Positions 46,651 to 55,496 of a DNA stretch of 64,000 nt are shown piece by piece (the stretch's first letter is position 1; each line of letters opens with the position of its first letter). The stretch comes from a virus, in IMG/VR virus record IMGVR_UViG_3300027759_000050, positions 96,680 to 160,679 of that record; one strand, given 5' to 3'. Below the pieces are notes generated by a model that searched no databases, was not told the origin of the DNA, and worked only from the letters and a program-made list of their open reading frames with translations. The position numbers and the translations under genes are program-made.

Positions 46651-46972
46651 TTTTCTCCATTACAAAATTTTCATTAGAATACATTATATCATGTTCATAC
46701 AGAAACATCAAGCAGCACATAGCGTGTGCCAAGTGATGTATGCCAGATTCAGGATCATTAATTTCACCTTTTTTCCAGGCCCATACATGTCTTTGTAATG
46801 CATCATAGTACCTGCGTTTTGAATCGGGTACTTTTTTCCAATTATCACGTTCATATTTCTGAGCACCAAAAGTTAAAACTCTAACAGTTTCTTCTAGTGC
46901 TAAAGGTGGAAGTAAACCATATTCTAACTTGTTAGCATCAAATTTACGACCAGCCTCCAACATTTTAGGCAT
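46631..46972 (-). CDS. dATP/dGTP diphosphohydrolase-N-like protein (DUF5664 type)
   Basis: Start ATG 46972 (TAATG with the gene upstream), 113 residues. KFDANKLEYGLLPPLALEETVRVLTFGAQKYERDNWKKV and HHLAHAMCCLMFLYE are typical of the phage family named for dATP/dGTP diphosphohydrolase N-terminal domains. Probably nucleotide-related; catalysis by this single domain is uncertain. Overlaps gene 45 by 20 bases. Confidence 0.7.
   Translation of the reverse strand: MPKMLEAGRKFDANKLEYGLLPPLALEETVRVLTFGAQKYERDNWKKVPDSKRRYYDALQRHVWAWKKGEINDPESGIHHLAHAMCCLMFLYEHDIMYSNENFVMEKNDETIK
46683..46711 (-). promoter_or_regulatory. sigma70-type promoter of gene 45
   Basis: Minus-strand TTGATG (46706..46711), 17-base spacer, TATAAT (46683..46688), about 30 bases before the gene 45 start. 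Confidence 0.65.
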
Positions 46973-47769
46973 TACATTTCTCCAACATAATTGGCAACAG
47001 CCGGCATATCTCCATGGAAATGATAAGTACCAATGTGTTGAGTACGCATCCAAGGACACAGCCAAATTGAACCACCCATGTTTCTCCACCATTGACAGAA
47101 CATATAATCTTCTGATAGATAACGCTCAGAACCTTTATCAATTACTGTATCAAAATATGCATGGATATATCTTGAACCATCAAAGTTTGCCTGACCTACA
47201 TGGTCGGGTTTGTATTTAAGTTCAGGATATTGTGTAGCAAATTTAGGAAATACTTCACGTTTAATCATCATAAAACCTGTACCAATTTCCAACACTTCTA
47301 GTGGTTCATGTACAGAGAATTGCTGAGTTCCTTTAACAGGATTGAAAACGAAATCACCTGCAACTTTTTCTAGTTCTTGTGCTTCAAGTGTTGGGTTTCG
47401 TTCAAGAGCTTTCTTAACTGCTCTCCATTTGATGGCTTTCTTTGGATAAGGACCACCAATAACATCTTTATTCAATGCTAACATTGCGATAACATCTTGT
47501 GGATTGAAATTAATATCCGAATCGATGAACAACATATGTGTACATTCGGAACGATTCAAGAATTCATCCACCAAATAATTCCTTGCCCGTGTAATCAAAG
47601 ATTCATTGAACAAGAAAGAGAACTTTACCTGGACTCCATATTGCATACAGAGACCTTGCAAGTCCAAACACGCTTTCATATACAGACCATGGTTCATACC
47701 ACCGTACATAGGTGTTGCTACAAAGAGACTGTATTTTCTAAGTTCTTCTGTTTTAATATTTATTTCCAT
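46972..47769 (-). CDS. putative glycosyltransferase (GT-A type)
   Basis: 265 residues. YSLFVATPMYGG, then SECTHMLFIDSDINFNPQDV with a D-x-D metal site near residue 83, and GTGFMMIKREVF and HIGTYHFHGD. Common in marine T4-like phages; acceptor unknown. Just upstream (47792..47817) is a terminator-like stem, so the gene may have its own expression. Confidence 0.72.
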   Translation of the reverse strand: MEINIKTEELRKYSLFVATPMYGGMNHGLYMKACLDLQGLCMQYGVQVKFSFLFNESLITRARNYLVDEFLNRSECTHMLFIDSDINFNPQDVIAMLALNKDVIGGPYPKKAIKWRAVKKALERNPTLEAQELEKVAGDFVFNPVKGTQQFSVHEPLEVLEIGTGFMMIKREVFPKFATQYPELKYKPDHVGQANFDGSRYIHAYFDTVIDKGSERYLSEDYMFCQWWRNMGGSIWLCPWMRTQHIGTYHFHGDMPAVANYVGEM

Positions 47770-47791
47770 GTAAACTCCATTAAAATAGGGA

Positions 47792-47817
47792 AAACCACTC
47801 CCGCAGAGAAGTGGTTT
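47792..47817 (-). terminator. terminator-like hairpin after the HTH gene
   Basis: Stem AAACCACT/AGTGGTTT with a 10-base loop, followed on the minus strand by TCCCTATTTT. Confidence 0.5.
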
Positions 47818-47829
47818 ATGATTTGCTTA

Positions 47830-48099
47830 TTAAGCAGTTAGTGAGTAACCTGCGCTCATTGCAGCTTTAACCATTGCTTTGGTTGGGGAACCAAGGCGGT
47901 AAAAACTAATTTTTTCGCCGCTTTCTGTGTAACGGGTGTTAGTGTAGATAACATGGCCTTCTTTACGAAGTTCTTCAACCCGTGCAGAAACATTCTTGAT
48001 GCCGAAACGGCGTTGTGCAGATTTAACCGTGAAGGTGTTGTAACCCTCGGTTTGTTTAAGTGCGTTCAAGATTTTTTGTTTTGCGGAAACTTTTTCCAT
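47830..48099 (-). CDS. winged-helix-like DNA-binding protein, 89 aa
   Basis: Start ATG 48099 (MEKVSAKQKILNALKQ). KSAQRRFGIKNVSARVEELRKEGHVIYTNTRY is a compact HTH with wing. Possibly a phage regulator. It has its own promoter (48149) and a terminator-like hairpin, so it is a single-gene unit. Confidence 0.75.
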   Translation of the reverse strand: MEKVSAKQKILNALKQTEGYNTFTVKSAQRRFGIKNVSARVEELRKEGHVIYTNTRYTESGEKISFYRLGSPTKAMVKAAMSAGYSLTA

Positions 48100-48148
48100 A
48101 ATATAACTCCAATAATTTAAAAAAACCTCACATTGCGTGAGTGTCACC

Positions 48149-48177
48149 ATCATACATTTATATATGACATTTGTCAA
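48149..48177 (-). promoter_or_regulatory. sigma70-type promoter of the HTH gene
   Basis: Minus-strand TTGACA (48172..48177), 17-base spacer, TATGAT (48149..48154). Confidence 0.7.
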
Positions 48178-48199
48178 GCATATTTGTGGTATACTTGTT

Positions 48200-49465
48200 T
48201 TACCTGCCAACTTGTGGCAAATACTTTGCCTTGGTTTCTTCCCAAGACAAATAGATTAGGTCATCATAGAAAAGATTTTCATACGATACCTTATTTTGTT
48301 TCTGTAATTGCCGAATACGGCCTTTTGCATACTTTGTTTTCCAAATATTAGACAAAGTTTCTTCACTTGTATCAAAAGATTTTACCAGTTCTGCATCACC
48401 TATTTCTTTGCGTAGAAATTCGTTGGTGTTATTATACAACGGAGAAAAATAAATTCCACGTTGGTGTTCGGTACGAATCAGTTCTTTAGGAATACCAAGC
48501 TTAGAATATGCATAATTCAATGAACGATTCTTGTGGTCACGCTTCAATGGAAGTCCTTGTGGGTTTTTTGCTTCCCACCACTCAAAGTATTTTCTTGGTT
48601 CATTTTCTTTAATCCAATCAAACACCATATTGCGGGTAGAACGAGAAGGTTCAAATGCAACTGATCCAGAAGAAAATCCCATTTTCTGCCAATGTTCCAA
48701 ACCATCATATTGAGAAAGCCCGTTGGCTTTTGTTTTTCCATATAGTGACGTTGTAGTAACCCCAACAAGAGTGTCTCCATATCTTTCTTTCCAATCTTTC
48801 TGTACTGTATCGGCCAAACACAATAGTGCCAGCAATTTACCACCCATGTAACTGTAACCAAGGGGTTGCAATGGGACAATAGTAGAACCAATTGCTGTAT
48901 GGTTAATCATACTCTGTTGTGTCTTAACATCCCTAGACCATCCAATCGCAGTATCTCTAGGTGTAAGGTCGAGAAAGTCGGAAGATATGCAAATGACGCC
49001 AAGATACTTGTCTGTCACGCCATCTTTGACTGTGTAGAATAGATTACGACCAATGTTTGAGTTGTTCTTCATTGTAGAAGAAAATGTACGGACTGCATTC
49101 CATGTTTCCGCAAGTTCACCATTGGAAAGTTCTAATACAGGTTGTAATTTTTCATAGTCATCAGGACCAGTTGGCATCCAAAAGTTCTTTTTAACTTTAT
49201 CAATTATTTTAGATTGCTCTTTATCAATCAATTGTTGTTCTTCGCCATCAAATAATGTAAAGGTTGTTTCTGTTGGATAACGCTCTTTCACTTCAACCCA
49301 TTTTTGATACAGTGTATACTCTTTTACATCCATTTTAGATGCATAAGTTAAATCTTCAATCAGAATTTTTTTCAGATTGTCAACATCAATGTGTTCATGT
49401 TTTGGATTTTTCTCCAACCAATCATCCCATTGTTTTTCTACAGGATCAATTTGCGGTTTTGCCAT
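48200..49465 (-). CDS. DruA-like (DUF4338-like) protein, copy 2
   Basis: 421 residues. YLGVICISSDFLDLTPRDTAIGWS, LGYSYMGGKLLALLCLADTV, WKERYGDTLVGVTTTSLYG and SQYDGL match the DUF4338/DruA pattern more clearly than copy 1 at 26372..27478. The N-terminal 150 residues are a separate helical region. Overlaps the deformylase gene by 20 bases. Function in phages unknown. Confidence 0.74.
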   Translation of the reverse strand: MAKPQIDPVEKQWDDWLEKNPKHEHIDVDNLKKILIEDLTYASKMDVKEYTLYQKWVEVKERYPTETTFTLFDGEEQQLIDKEQSKIIDKVKKNFWMPTGPDDYEKLQPVLELSNGELAETWNAVRTFSSTMKNNSNIGRNLFYTVKDGVTDKYLGVICISSDFLDLTPRDTAIGWSRDVKTQQSMINHTAIGSTIVPLQPLGYSYMGGKLLALLCLADTVQKDWKERYGDTLVGVTTTSLYGKTKANGLSQYDGLEHWQKMGFSSGSVAFEPSRSTRNMVFDWIKENEPRKYFEWWEAKNPQGLPLKRDHKNRSLNYAYSKLGIPKELIRTEHQRGIYFSPLYNNTNEFLRKEIGDAELVKSFDTSEETLSNIWKTKYAKGRIRQLQKQNKVSYENLFYDDLIYLSWEETKAKYLPQVGR

Positions 49466-50084
49466 CGTTCAGTTTCTCAATTTTTTTCATCATGTTCATA
49501 TAGTTAGCTTGAGCTTTAGAAATTTCTCTAATTGTTTTCTGGCGTTTTTCTTGTCCAGATTTAAGTGCCAAAGGTTTTGCACGGTCAGTATATACTATTC
49601 CGTCCATGTGGTCAAGCTCATGGAGAAAACATCTTGCAGATATACCATTAAGTTTTGTGGTATGTTTTGCACCCACAAAGTCTTGGTATTCTACCACAAT
49701 CTCTTGAGGTCTGGTAATTCTAAGACCTAAAAGTGGAAAAGATAAACATCCCTCAATCATGTGTGATTCACCTTCGGAAGAAATAACCTTAGGATTAAAA
49801 AATGCCACATAATCATCATTTGCACCCATAACAAAAACACGATAATTAAAACCACATTGGTTTGCAGATAATCCCAATCCTTTATTCTTCTTACAAGTTT
49901 CTACCAACGTAGATGCAAACTCATTAGCATTCACGGGAGGATTTTGAAAGTCAAACTCTGGCATTTTTTGCCTAAGAATTTTTGAACTTTCATCAACCAA
50001 ATCAAAAATTTTAGGTTCTTGTTTTGTTGCTGTTGTACTTTTTTTTACAACTTCTTCTGTACTGTATTTAAATACTTCACTCAT
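49446..50084 (-). CDS. def: peptide deformylase
   Basis: Start ATG 50084, chosen by the GAGGAG ribosome-binding site 7 bases away; 212 residues. All three deformylase motifs are present: GLSANQCG (71-78), EGCLS with the metal cysteine C113, and HELDH (155-159). The enzyme removes formyl groups from nascent chains. An N-terminal extension of about 40 residues is longer than in cyanophage deformylases. Confidence 0.93.
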   Translation of the reverse strand: MSEVFKYSTEEVVKKSTTATKQEPKIFDLVDESSKILRQKMPEFDFQNPPVNANEFASTLVETCKKNKGLGLSANQCGFNYRVFVMGANDDYVAFFNPKVISSEGESHMIEGCLSFPLLGLRITRPQEIVVEYQDFVGAKHTTKLNGISARCFLHELDHMDGIVYTDRAKPLALKSGQEKRQKTIREISKAQANYMNMMKKIEKLNDGKTAN

Positions 50085-51219
50085 TTTCATTCTCCTCGTC
50101 ATCAAAATCTGCAATGTTAAAAACTGAATTTAAATTTCTATTTGTAAGATAGTTGTTGTTTATATTTTGGTCCGTTTTACCAAAAATGATAAGTTTATTC
50201 ATATCTTCACAAATTTCTTCAATGTTAGATGGAATACAACCATATAGATAAATCTTATTTGTATTTGGTGTAATTCTTTCAAAAAATGCATTTGACATTT
50301 CATCCAAATGTGTATGGAATTTATCTTTGAAAGAGAGAATGCAAGAGATGTATGATTTCTGCAAATCTTGTCCTGTCAACTTACTCACATAAGGAACAAC
50401 ACGAATCTCTTTGTTTGGATTCTGTTTAGACAATTTTGCAGCATGAGATATTGCTTTCAATGGAGAATTTGAAACATAAGGCATGTATATTACAGTTGGT
50501 GTTTCAATGTAGTTATTTCCTTCTAACCAAGATTGTGCCTCTTTTGAACTTGCAAAAACCACTGGTAAAAGTTTATTATTTTTAAACGAATCGGCACGTT
50601 GATATATCCTATCAGCTAACTCAAATCTTTTTGTTTGAGAGAATTTTCCATTGCCTAGGCATTTGTTGATCCATTTTCTAATGTCTTGGATATTTAATTC
50701 CAAATTACCATTAGTGATTGCTCTAAATGCTCCTTGAAGTAGGTCATCTTCCAATATTAATCCAGCTGTTGGTGTATCTTCACCCGCATTCAGTCGGTAA
50801 GACAGTTTTTCTTCTTCATGCTCATCAATTTTGATAACAGCGCAAATTCTATTTTTAAATTTCTTTTCTTTTAAGATTTTATCTTTGGTTCGGCCATCGA
50901 CTATTAAAAATTTTCCACCAGCGGTTCGTTTAACGAAAATAGGTTTACAATACAATTTCCATCCAGAATCTAAAATATCCGATTTTAAACTAAGATACAT
51001 TGGATTTAAGCCACCAACACGAAATGATTGTGAAGAACCATATCCCTCTCTTTGAATTAAATTATCATCTACTAGAAAGAAACCTTCAAATTGTAATGAT
51101 TCAAATTCTTCATTGCTATAGAATTGGGGAAATGTATTTTTAGAAATGTGTTCTTTTACGAATTTTAAATTTTCTTCCGAAAAAGATCCATATTCTTTAA
51201 TTGTGATGATTGATTCCAT
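50077..51219 (-). CDS. ParB/sulfiredoxin-like domain protein
   Basis: 380 residues. GGKFLIVDGRTKDKILKEKKF with ICAVIKIDEHEEEKLSYRLNAGEDTP has the look of a ParB-type N-terminal domain (DGRxR box and following helix). The rest is helical with an acidic C-terminus. Could be a DNA-binding or nuclease-like protein. Overlaps the deformylase start by 8 bases; only a domain-level call is possible. Confidence 0.55.
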   Translation of the reverse strand: MESIITIKEYGSFSEENLKFVKEHISKNTFPQFYSNEEFESLQFEGFFLVDDNLIQREGYGSSQSFRVGGLNPMYLSLKSDILDSGWKLYCKPIFVKRTAGGKFLIVDGRTKDKILKEKKFKNRICAVIKIDEHEEEKLSYRLNAGEDTPTAGLILEDDLLQGAFRAITNGNLELNIQDIRKWINKCLGNGKFSQTKRFELADRIYQRADSFKNNKLLPVVFASSKEAQSWLEGNNYIETPTVIYMPYVSNSPLKAISHAAKLSKQNPNKEIRVVPYVSKLTGQDLQKSYISCILSFKDKFHTHLDEMSNAFFERITPNTNKIYLYGCIPSNIEEICEDMNKLIIFGKTDQNINNNYLTNRNLNSVFNIADFDDEENENE

Positions 51220-51293
51220 TATAAACTCCTGTTAAAGATTTGAGTATTTTTTAGTTACTCTGTTCATTTTACTGAACATTAAAAAGGTAAATT

Positions 51294-53009
51294 TTACTTT
51301 ACCACCTGTGAAAAATTATTTTTCTTTTCAAATTTTACGATAGACCTAAACTTGTCAAAGAGTTGGTCGCCTTTGTGGGAGATAACAAATATGTTTGTAT
51401 CTTGTCCCATTTCATGTATCAGTTTCAAAAATTCATCTGTACCTACTGTATCTAGGCTAGAATCAAACACCTCATCCAGTATCAATAGATTTGTGTTTGT
51501 TGAATTCTTTAGTTTTGCAATTTGTCTCCATGTGAACAGTAGAGCCAAATCAATACGCATCTTTTCACCTTCAGAGAAGTTGGAATAACTAAACTCATCA
51601 CGGTGCCTAGATTTGATTGTTTCTTCAAAGTTCTCATTCAGGTTAAAGTTAACAAAAAAGTCCATTGCTTTTAGGTACTTGTTGACAAACTTGTTTATGA
51701 TTGGCAAATACTGTTTGATAATCTTAGTCTTGATACCATTATCCTTCAACAAAGAAGCTGCATACTCATGGTAGTGTTTATCTACAGACAGATTTTCTTG
51801 TTCTTTTTCTAATTTGGCCAAATCCAATTTAAGCTCTTTTAACTTTTCATTTTCATCTGTTAAGTTGTCCTTGCGGTCACCCAACTCTTTAATTTCTCTG
51901 TTCAGTTTAATAATGTATTTGTTCACCGCGGAGATTGTGGAGTTGTGTTTAACCACCTCATTGTTGTGTTCTGTTATGTGTTTGTTGATAGCAATTATTT
52001 CATTTGTTCTGGTAGTAAGTTTTGCCATTTCTTCTGTAATGGATTTCAATGCACCTTCTATTTCCGTTTTCTTATTCTGCTTTTCTTGTACCTGAGAATT
52101 TTTCCATTCTGTGGTAATTACTTGTTTACATGTAGGACAGTCATCATTGTGTTCATAGAATTGAACATCTTTTTCCACCTTTAAATATGTGGATGACATT
52201 TTAGCTTCAACCTGTACAAACTTTTTGTATCGTTTTTCAACATCCAATTTGTCAGTGATTTTGGTGGATAATTTTTCAATATGTTTACTAATCAGTGAAA
52301 TATCTTTTGTCAACTTTGAGTTAATTAACTCATTGTCTACAATTTCCTGTTTCTTTTTGGCAATTTCTTCATCATTGTTTTTCTTATGTTCTTCGATGTT
52401 GTGTTCCTGCAACAGTATTTTTTCATTCACCAGTTCAAGTGCATACTTTGTTTTTGTTGTGGATTCTTTGATTGTCGCCATTCTTTCTTTGATTAGACCA
52501 TTCATTGAAGTGAAAATTTGAATATCCAACAATTCTTCTATGATAGTACGCCGGTCAGCTGGTGACAATTGCATGAATGGTACAAAAGATGCCGATCCGA
52601 GTATAACAATTTGAGTAAAAGATTTGAAATTAAACTTCAAAATCGATTTTTCTAAGAAATCTTGATAATCTTTAGCCCTGGCATCTTGATTTACCAGAAT
52701 AGAATTGCAGTAAATTTCGAATGTATTTGGTTTAATACCACGAATAATCTTGTATTGTTTTTTACCAATAGTGAATTCAACTTCAACTACTGCATCAGAG
52801 TTGTTAATTGAATTTACAAGATTTGGTTTGTTAATCTTACGAAAAGGTTTACCAAAAAGACCAAAGCACAATGCATCAAGAATTGTACTTTTGCCTGCAC
52901 CGTTGTTGCCAATAATCAAGGTGTTTGTTGATTTATTGAGTTTGATTTCAGTAAACGTATTGCCCGTGGACAATAGGTTCTTCCATCTAATCGTCTGGAA
53001 AATAATCAT
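51294..53009 (-). CDS. 46: recombination nuclease subunit, T4 gp46 (Rad50/SbcC-like)
   Basis: 571 residues. Walker A GNNGAGKS at 34-41, a long coiled coil interrupted by the zinc hook C291-P-T-C294, signature YSNFSEGEKMRIDLAL and Walker B LLILDEVFDS. Complex with gp47 resects DNA ends. Confidence 0.95.
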   Translation of the reverse strand: MIIFQTIRWKNLLSTGNTFTEIKLNKSTNTLIIGNNGAGKSTILDALCFGLFGKPFRKINKPNLVNSINNSDAVVEVEFTIGKKQYKIIRGIKPNTFEIYCNSILVNQDARAKDYQDFLEKSILKFNFKSFTQIVILGSASFVPFMQLSPADRRTIIEELLDIQIFTSMNGLIKERMATIKESTTKTKYALELVNEKILLQEHNIEEHKKNNDEEIAKKKQEIVDNELINSKLTKDISLISKHIEKLSTKITDKLDVEKRYKKFVQVEAKMSSTYLKVEKDVQFYEHNDDCPTCKQVITTEWKNSQVQEKQNKKTEIEGALKSITEEMAKLTTRTNEIIAINKHITEHNNEVVKHNSTISAVNKYIIKLNREIKELGDRKDNLTDENEKLKELKLDLAKLEKEQENLSVDKHYHEYAASLLKDNGIKTKIIKQYLPIINKFVNKYLKAMDFFVNFNLNENFEETIKSRHRDEFSYSNFSEGEKMRIDLALLFTWRQIAKLKNSTNTNLLILDEVFDSSLDTVGTDEFLKLIHEMGQDTNIFVISHKGDQLFDKFRSIVKFEKKNNFSQVVK

Positions 53010-54076
53010 GCTTGTTCTAAGTTCAATGCCTCAACATAAAGTTCTTTTAACATAGTCTTTAGTTTTGTGTTATCGATGCCAGAGTTTTCCAATGCATCAA
53101 CGTATTTGTTAATGATGGTTATAGTATCCTCTGCTTCATCTATCTTATCATCTTCTACACCTTCTGTCAAGTCTAAAGCGTCTTCAATGATGGTAATATC
53201 GAGTGGATTTACCATGTAGAGTTTGTTCATAAACTGGTCGAACAGATATGGATTGGTCTTATTGACAGCAACCACTTTGACATAAGAACCGGCAAACTTA
53301 CTCAAGTCTTTTGCCATAACTTCTTGGATTGTTTCTGCTTTGTCATCATAGACAATTCTATGAAACATCACATTTGGATTTTTTATGAAAGTAAGTTCTT
53401 TGCTGCCAAAGTCAAAGATGTGAAAGCCCCTGTCATCACCATAATCTTGCCAAGTAAGCTCATACGGGTTCCCGAGATAATATATGTCGTTAGCATTAGA
53501 TTTATGATGATAATGCCCACTAAAAGTGTGTGTAAACTTCCTGAATAATTCACGATTCAATCCTTCTTCAGATGGCATGCCACGATGCATGGCAAAACCT
53601 GCAATTTCAAAATGTCCCATGCATATCTCTGCATCGGTTTCTTTAAGTGTGTCCATACTATCTTCATAATTTTCTGCACAAATCCAAGGCATCATACAAA
53701 CTTTATGAGGACCAACATAGATGTTTGATGGATGGTCAATCACATTAATATTGCCATATTCCCTCAATAACAAATCTACCGAGTTAACGTCATTGGTGTT
53801 CTTGAAATATGTATCGTGGTTGCCCGCCAACATATGTACATTAATACCTAGATTGAATAACTTCTCAAAGAACATTTCTTTTGTTCGTTTGAGTGAGTAG
53901 AAGTTTACATATTTGCGTCTATCAAACGTGTCACCAAGAATAAGGACAGTATTAATACCGGCACTTGCGATAGCAGGAAAAAATGTTTCATTATAAAATT
54001 TTTCATAGTAATCCAAAAAGTGAACGGAGTCATTCCTGGCTCCAAAATGTTGATCCGTGATTATCGCTACTTTCAT
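53006..54076 (-). CDS. 47: recombination nuclease subunit, T4 gp47 (Mre11/SbcD-like)
   Basis: 356 residues. Phosphoesterase motifs ITDQHFGARND, LGDTFDRR, LAGNHDTY and SGHYHHKS. Overlaps gene 46 by 4 bases. A strong promoter (54438) in front likely drives both. Confidence 0.95.
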   Translation of the reverse strand: MKVAIITDQHFGARNDSVHFLDYYEKFYNETFFPAIASAGINTVLILGDTFDRRKYVNFYSLKRTKEMFFEKLFNLGINVHMLAGNHDTYFKNTNDVNSVDLLLREYGNINVIDHPSNIYVGPHKVCMMPWICAENYEDSMDTLKETDAEICMGHFEIAGFAMHRGMPSEEGLNRELFRKFTHTFSGHYHHKSNANDIYYLGNPYELTWQDYGDDRGFHIFDFGSKELTFIKNPNVMFHRIVYDDKAETIQEVMAKDLSKFAGSYVKVVAVNKTNPYLFDQFMNKLYMVNPLDITIIEDALDLTEGVEDDKIDEAEDTITIINKYVDALENSGIDNTKLKTMLKELYVEALNLEQA

Positions 54077-54458
54077 ATTCGCACATTACCCTATCTGTAA
54101 GTCTCGCAATTCTTTTGCGGTATTCAAACCCTAACAAACTTGCCTTGTTGCCCTCTGCGTAAGGAGGATTCTTACCTCTACTTGTATATTGTCCGGCAGT
54201 CAAGTCTATAATCTTGTTTTCTTTGTCCAATGCCCACCAATGCCATACACCTTCATAGTCTAAAGCTTTATAAGTGTGCATTGCTTTATAACCAAATATT
54301 TTATATAAACAACCAGTAGCATTATGGCAATGACCAAATAATGGATTGGTGGAGTTTTTACCCCACCATTTCCTAGGTAACAGGTCATAGGTTAAGTTTT
54401 TAAGGATTAATCCAGAAATTATACCAAGGTTTTTCTCATTATAATCTAAAAGGTCCAT
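54030..54458 (-). CDS. conserved T4-like protein, possible papain/transglutaminase fold
   Basis: Start ATG 54458, 142 residues. TNPLFGHCHNATGCLYKIFG (cysteine after G-H), WHWWALD and KIIDLTAGQY give a C...H...D order as in cysteine peptidase or transglutaminase folds. A recurring small protein of T4-like marine phages, with no known role. Its 3' end overlaps gene 47 by 47 bases. Confidence 0.6.
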   Translation of the reverse strand: MDLLDYNEKNLGIISGLILKNLTYDLLPRKWWGKNSTNPLFGHCHNATGCLYKIFGYKAMHTYKALDYEGVWHWWALDKENKIIDLTAGQYTSRGKNPPYAEGNKASLLGFEYRKRIARLTDRVMCEYESSDNHGSTFWSQE

Positions 54459-54466
54459 GTTGTCAA
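54438..54466 (-). promoter_or_regulatory. consensus sigma70 promoter in front of gene 47
   Basis: Perfect TTGACA (54461..54466), 17-base spacer and TATAAT (54438..54443) on the minus strand. The start point would fall inside the gene at 54030..54458, so it serves genes 47 and 46. Confidence 0.7.
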
Positions 54467-55053
54467 GCAATTTCTTCTTTAGGATTCAAGAATGCCTTTT
54501 CCGCAAGTGTTAATGCCAAATCACCCTCAGGTTCCAAAAATGCCTCGATACCTTTTGGTTTTTTGGCATTCTTTTTATCGGCCTTTTTCTTGGATTGGCC
54601 AAGTTCGTAGACTTCAATAAAATCTGCAATGTTATCGTACAATTCAAACTGCTTAGTGCCTCCTGAATCTAAGTCCTGCATCTCATACTCATCTAGGATA
54701 CCCATCTGAGCTGTAGACTTGTACTTGATATATGTTTGCTTTTTTTCTTTCTGTATGCGTCTTAGGAATGCAAAGTATATAATCTGTGTGAAGTATGCAA
54801 ATGGATTGGAAGACTTAGCTGGATTGAAGTTCTCAAAATACATTAGACAGTTCTCAATACCATCAGAAATCATTTCATCTCTGTAGGAATAACTAATGAA
54901 ATTTGGTTTATGTGATAGACCTTCGGCAATTTTCATCCAGCATTCACCAATATAGTTTGGTATTGGTTCTTTTGGATTTTTAGCTTTGCGTTCTTTGTAT
55001 GCCAAAAGTTCTTGTAGGAAGGTTGCGTTGTTAATGTAATGTTTAGAGCTCAT
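54463..55053 (-). CDS. 55: late-transcription sigma factor, T4 gp55
   Basis: 196 residues. SYRDEMISDGIENCLMYFENFNPAKSSNPFAYFTQIIYFAFLRRIQKEKK is the region 2 like core of gp55. It directs host RNA polymerase to TATAAATA promoters, several of which are seen in this window. The basic C-terminal part includes the clamp-binding end. Confidence 0.94.
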   Translation of the reverse strand: MSSKHYINNATFLQELLAYKERKAKNPKEPIPNYIGECWMKIAEGLSHKPNFISYSYRDEMISDGIENCLMYFENFNPAKSSNPFAYFTQIIYFAFLRRIQKEKKQTYIKYKSTAQMGILDEYEMQDLDSGGTKQFELYDNIADFIEVYELGQSKKKADKKNAKKPKGIEAFLEPEGDLALTLAEKAFLNPKEEIA

Positions 55054-55124
55054 TCAAGTATACCAAAATATGTGTTGACAAAAGGGCTTGACTAATGTTA
55101 GTCTCCCGGTGTTGACCATTGAAA

Positions 55125-55496
55125 TTAATGTAATACCTTTTCTTCTGGATCAAGGGCAATAAATGCCTTAATCATCAGGTCTTTAATTTTCTCAGGCAAA
55201 GGTTCTTCTTCATTCGCATTCTCAAGGAGTTGTTCCACAGAAGTTTCATAGTATTCGGCAAATTCTTCTTTTGGTGTTGTCATAAAAACAACATCTTTGG
55301 AGTAAATAATAACTTCATTTTTTTCTACAAATTGAAAGGGTAAGTACGGAGCTAAGGTAATGTGAGATGCTTGCCCACGAACTTGAACTTGAAATTCCAT
55401 AGGATTAATTAAAAGAAATACACCATTTCTAATTTCATCAATGATGGATACAATGTCTGTACCGTCTAATAATCTGACTACTTTGATGTTATTCAT
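55125..55496 (-). CDS. LSm/Sm-like small protein, copy 2
   Basis: 123 residues, starting VVRLLDGTDIVSIIDEI, then GQASHITLAPYLPF, same plan as copy 1 at 32729. An acidic tail follows. Overlaps the UvsW stop by 4 bases. Confidence 0.58.
   Translation of the reverse strand: MNNIKVVRLLDGTDIVSIIDEIRNGVFLLINPMEFQVQVRGQASHITLAPYLPFQFVEKNEVIIYSKDVVFMTTPKEEFAEYYETSVEQLLENANEEEPLPEKIKDLMIKAFIALDPEEKVLH

Noticed and set aside
55054-55124. TGGTATACT before gene 55 as an extended -10 promoter
   Set aside because: The start point would fall after the ATG at 55053, so it cannot serve that gene.
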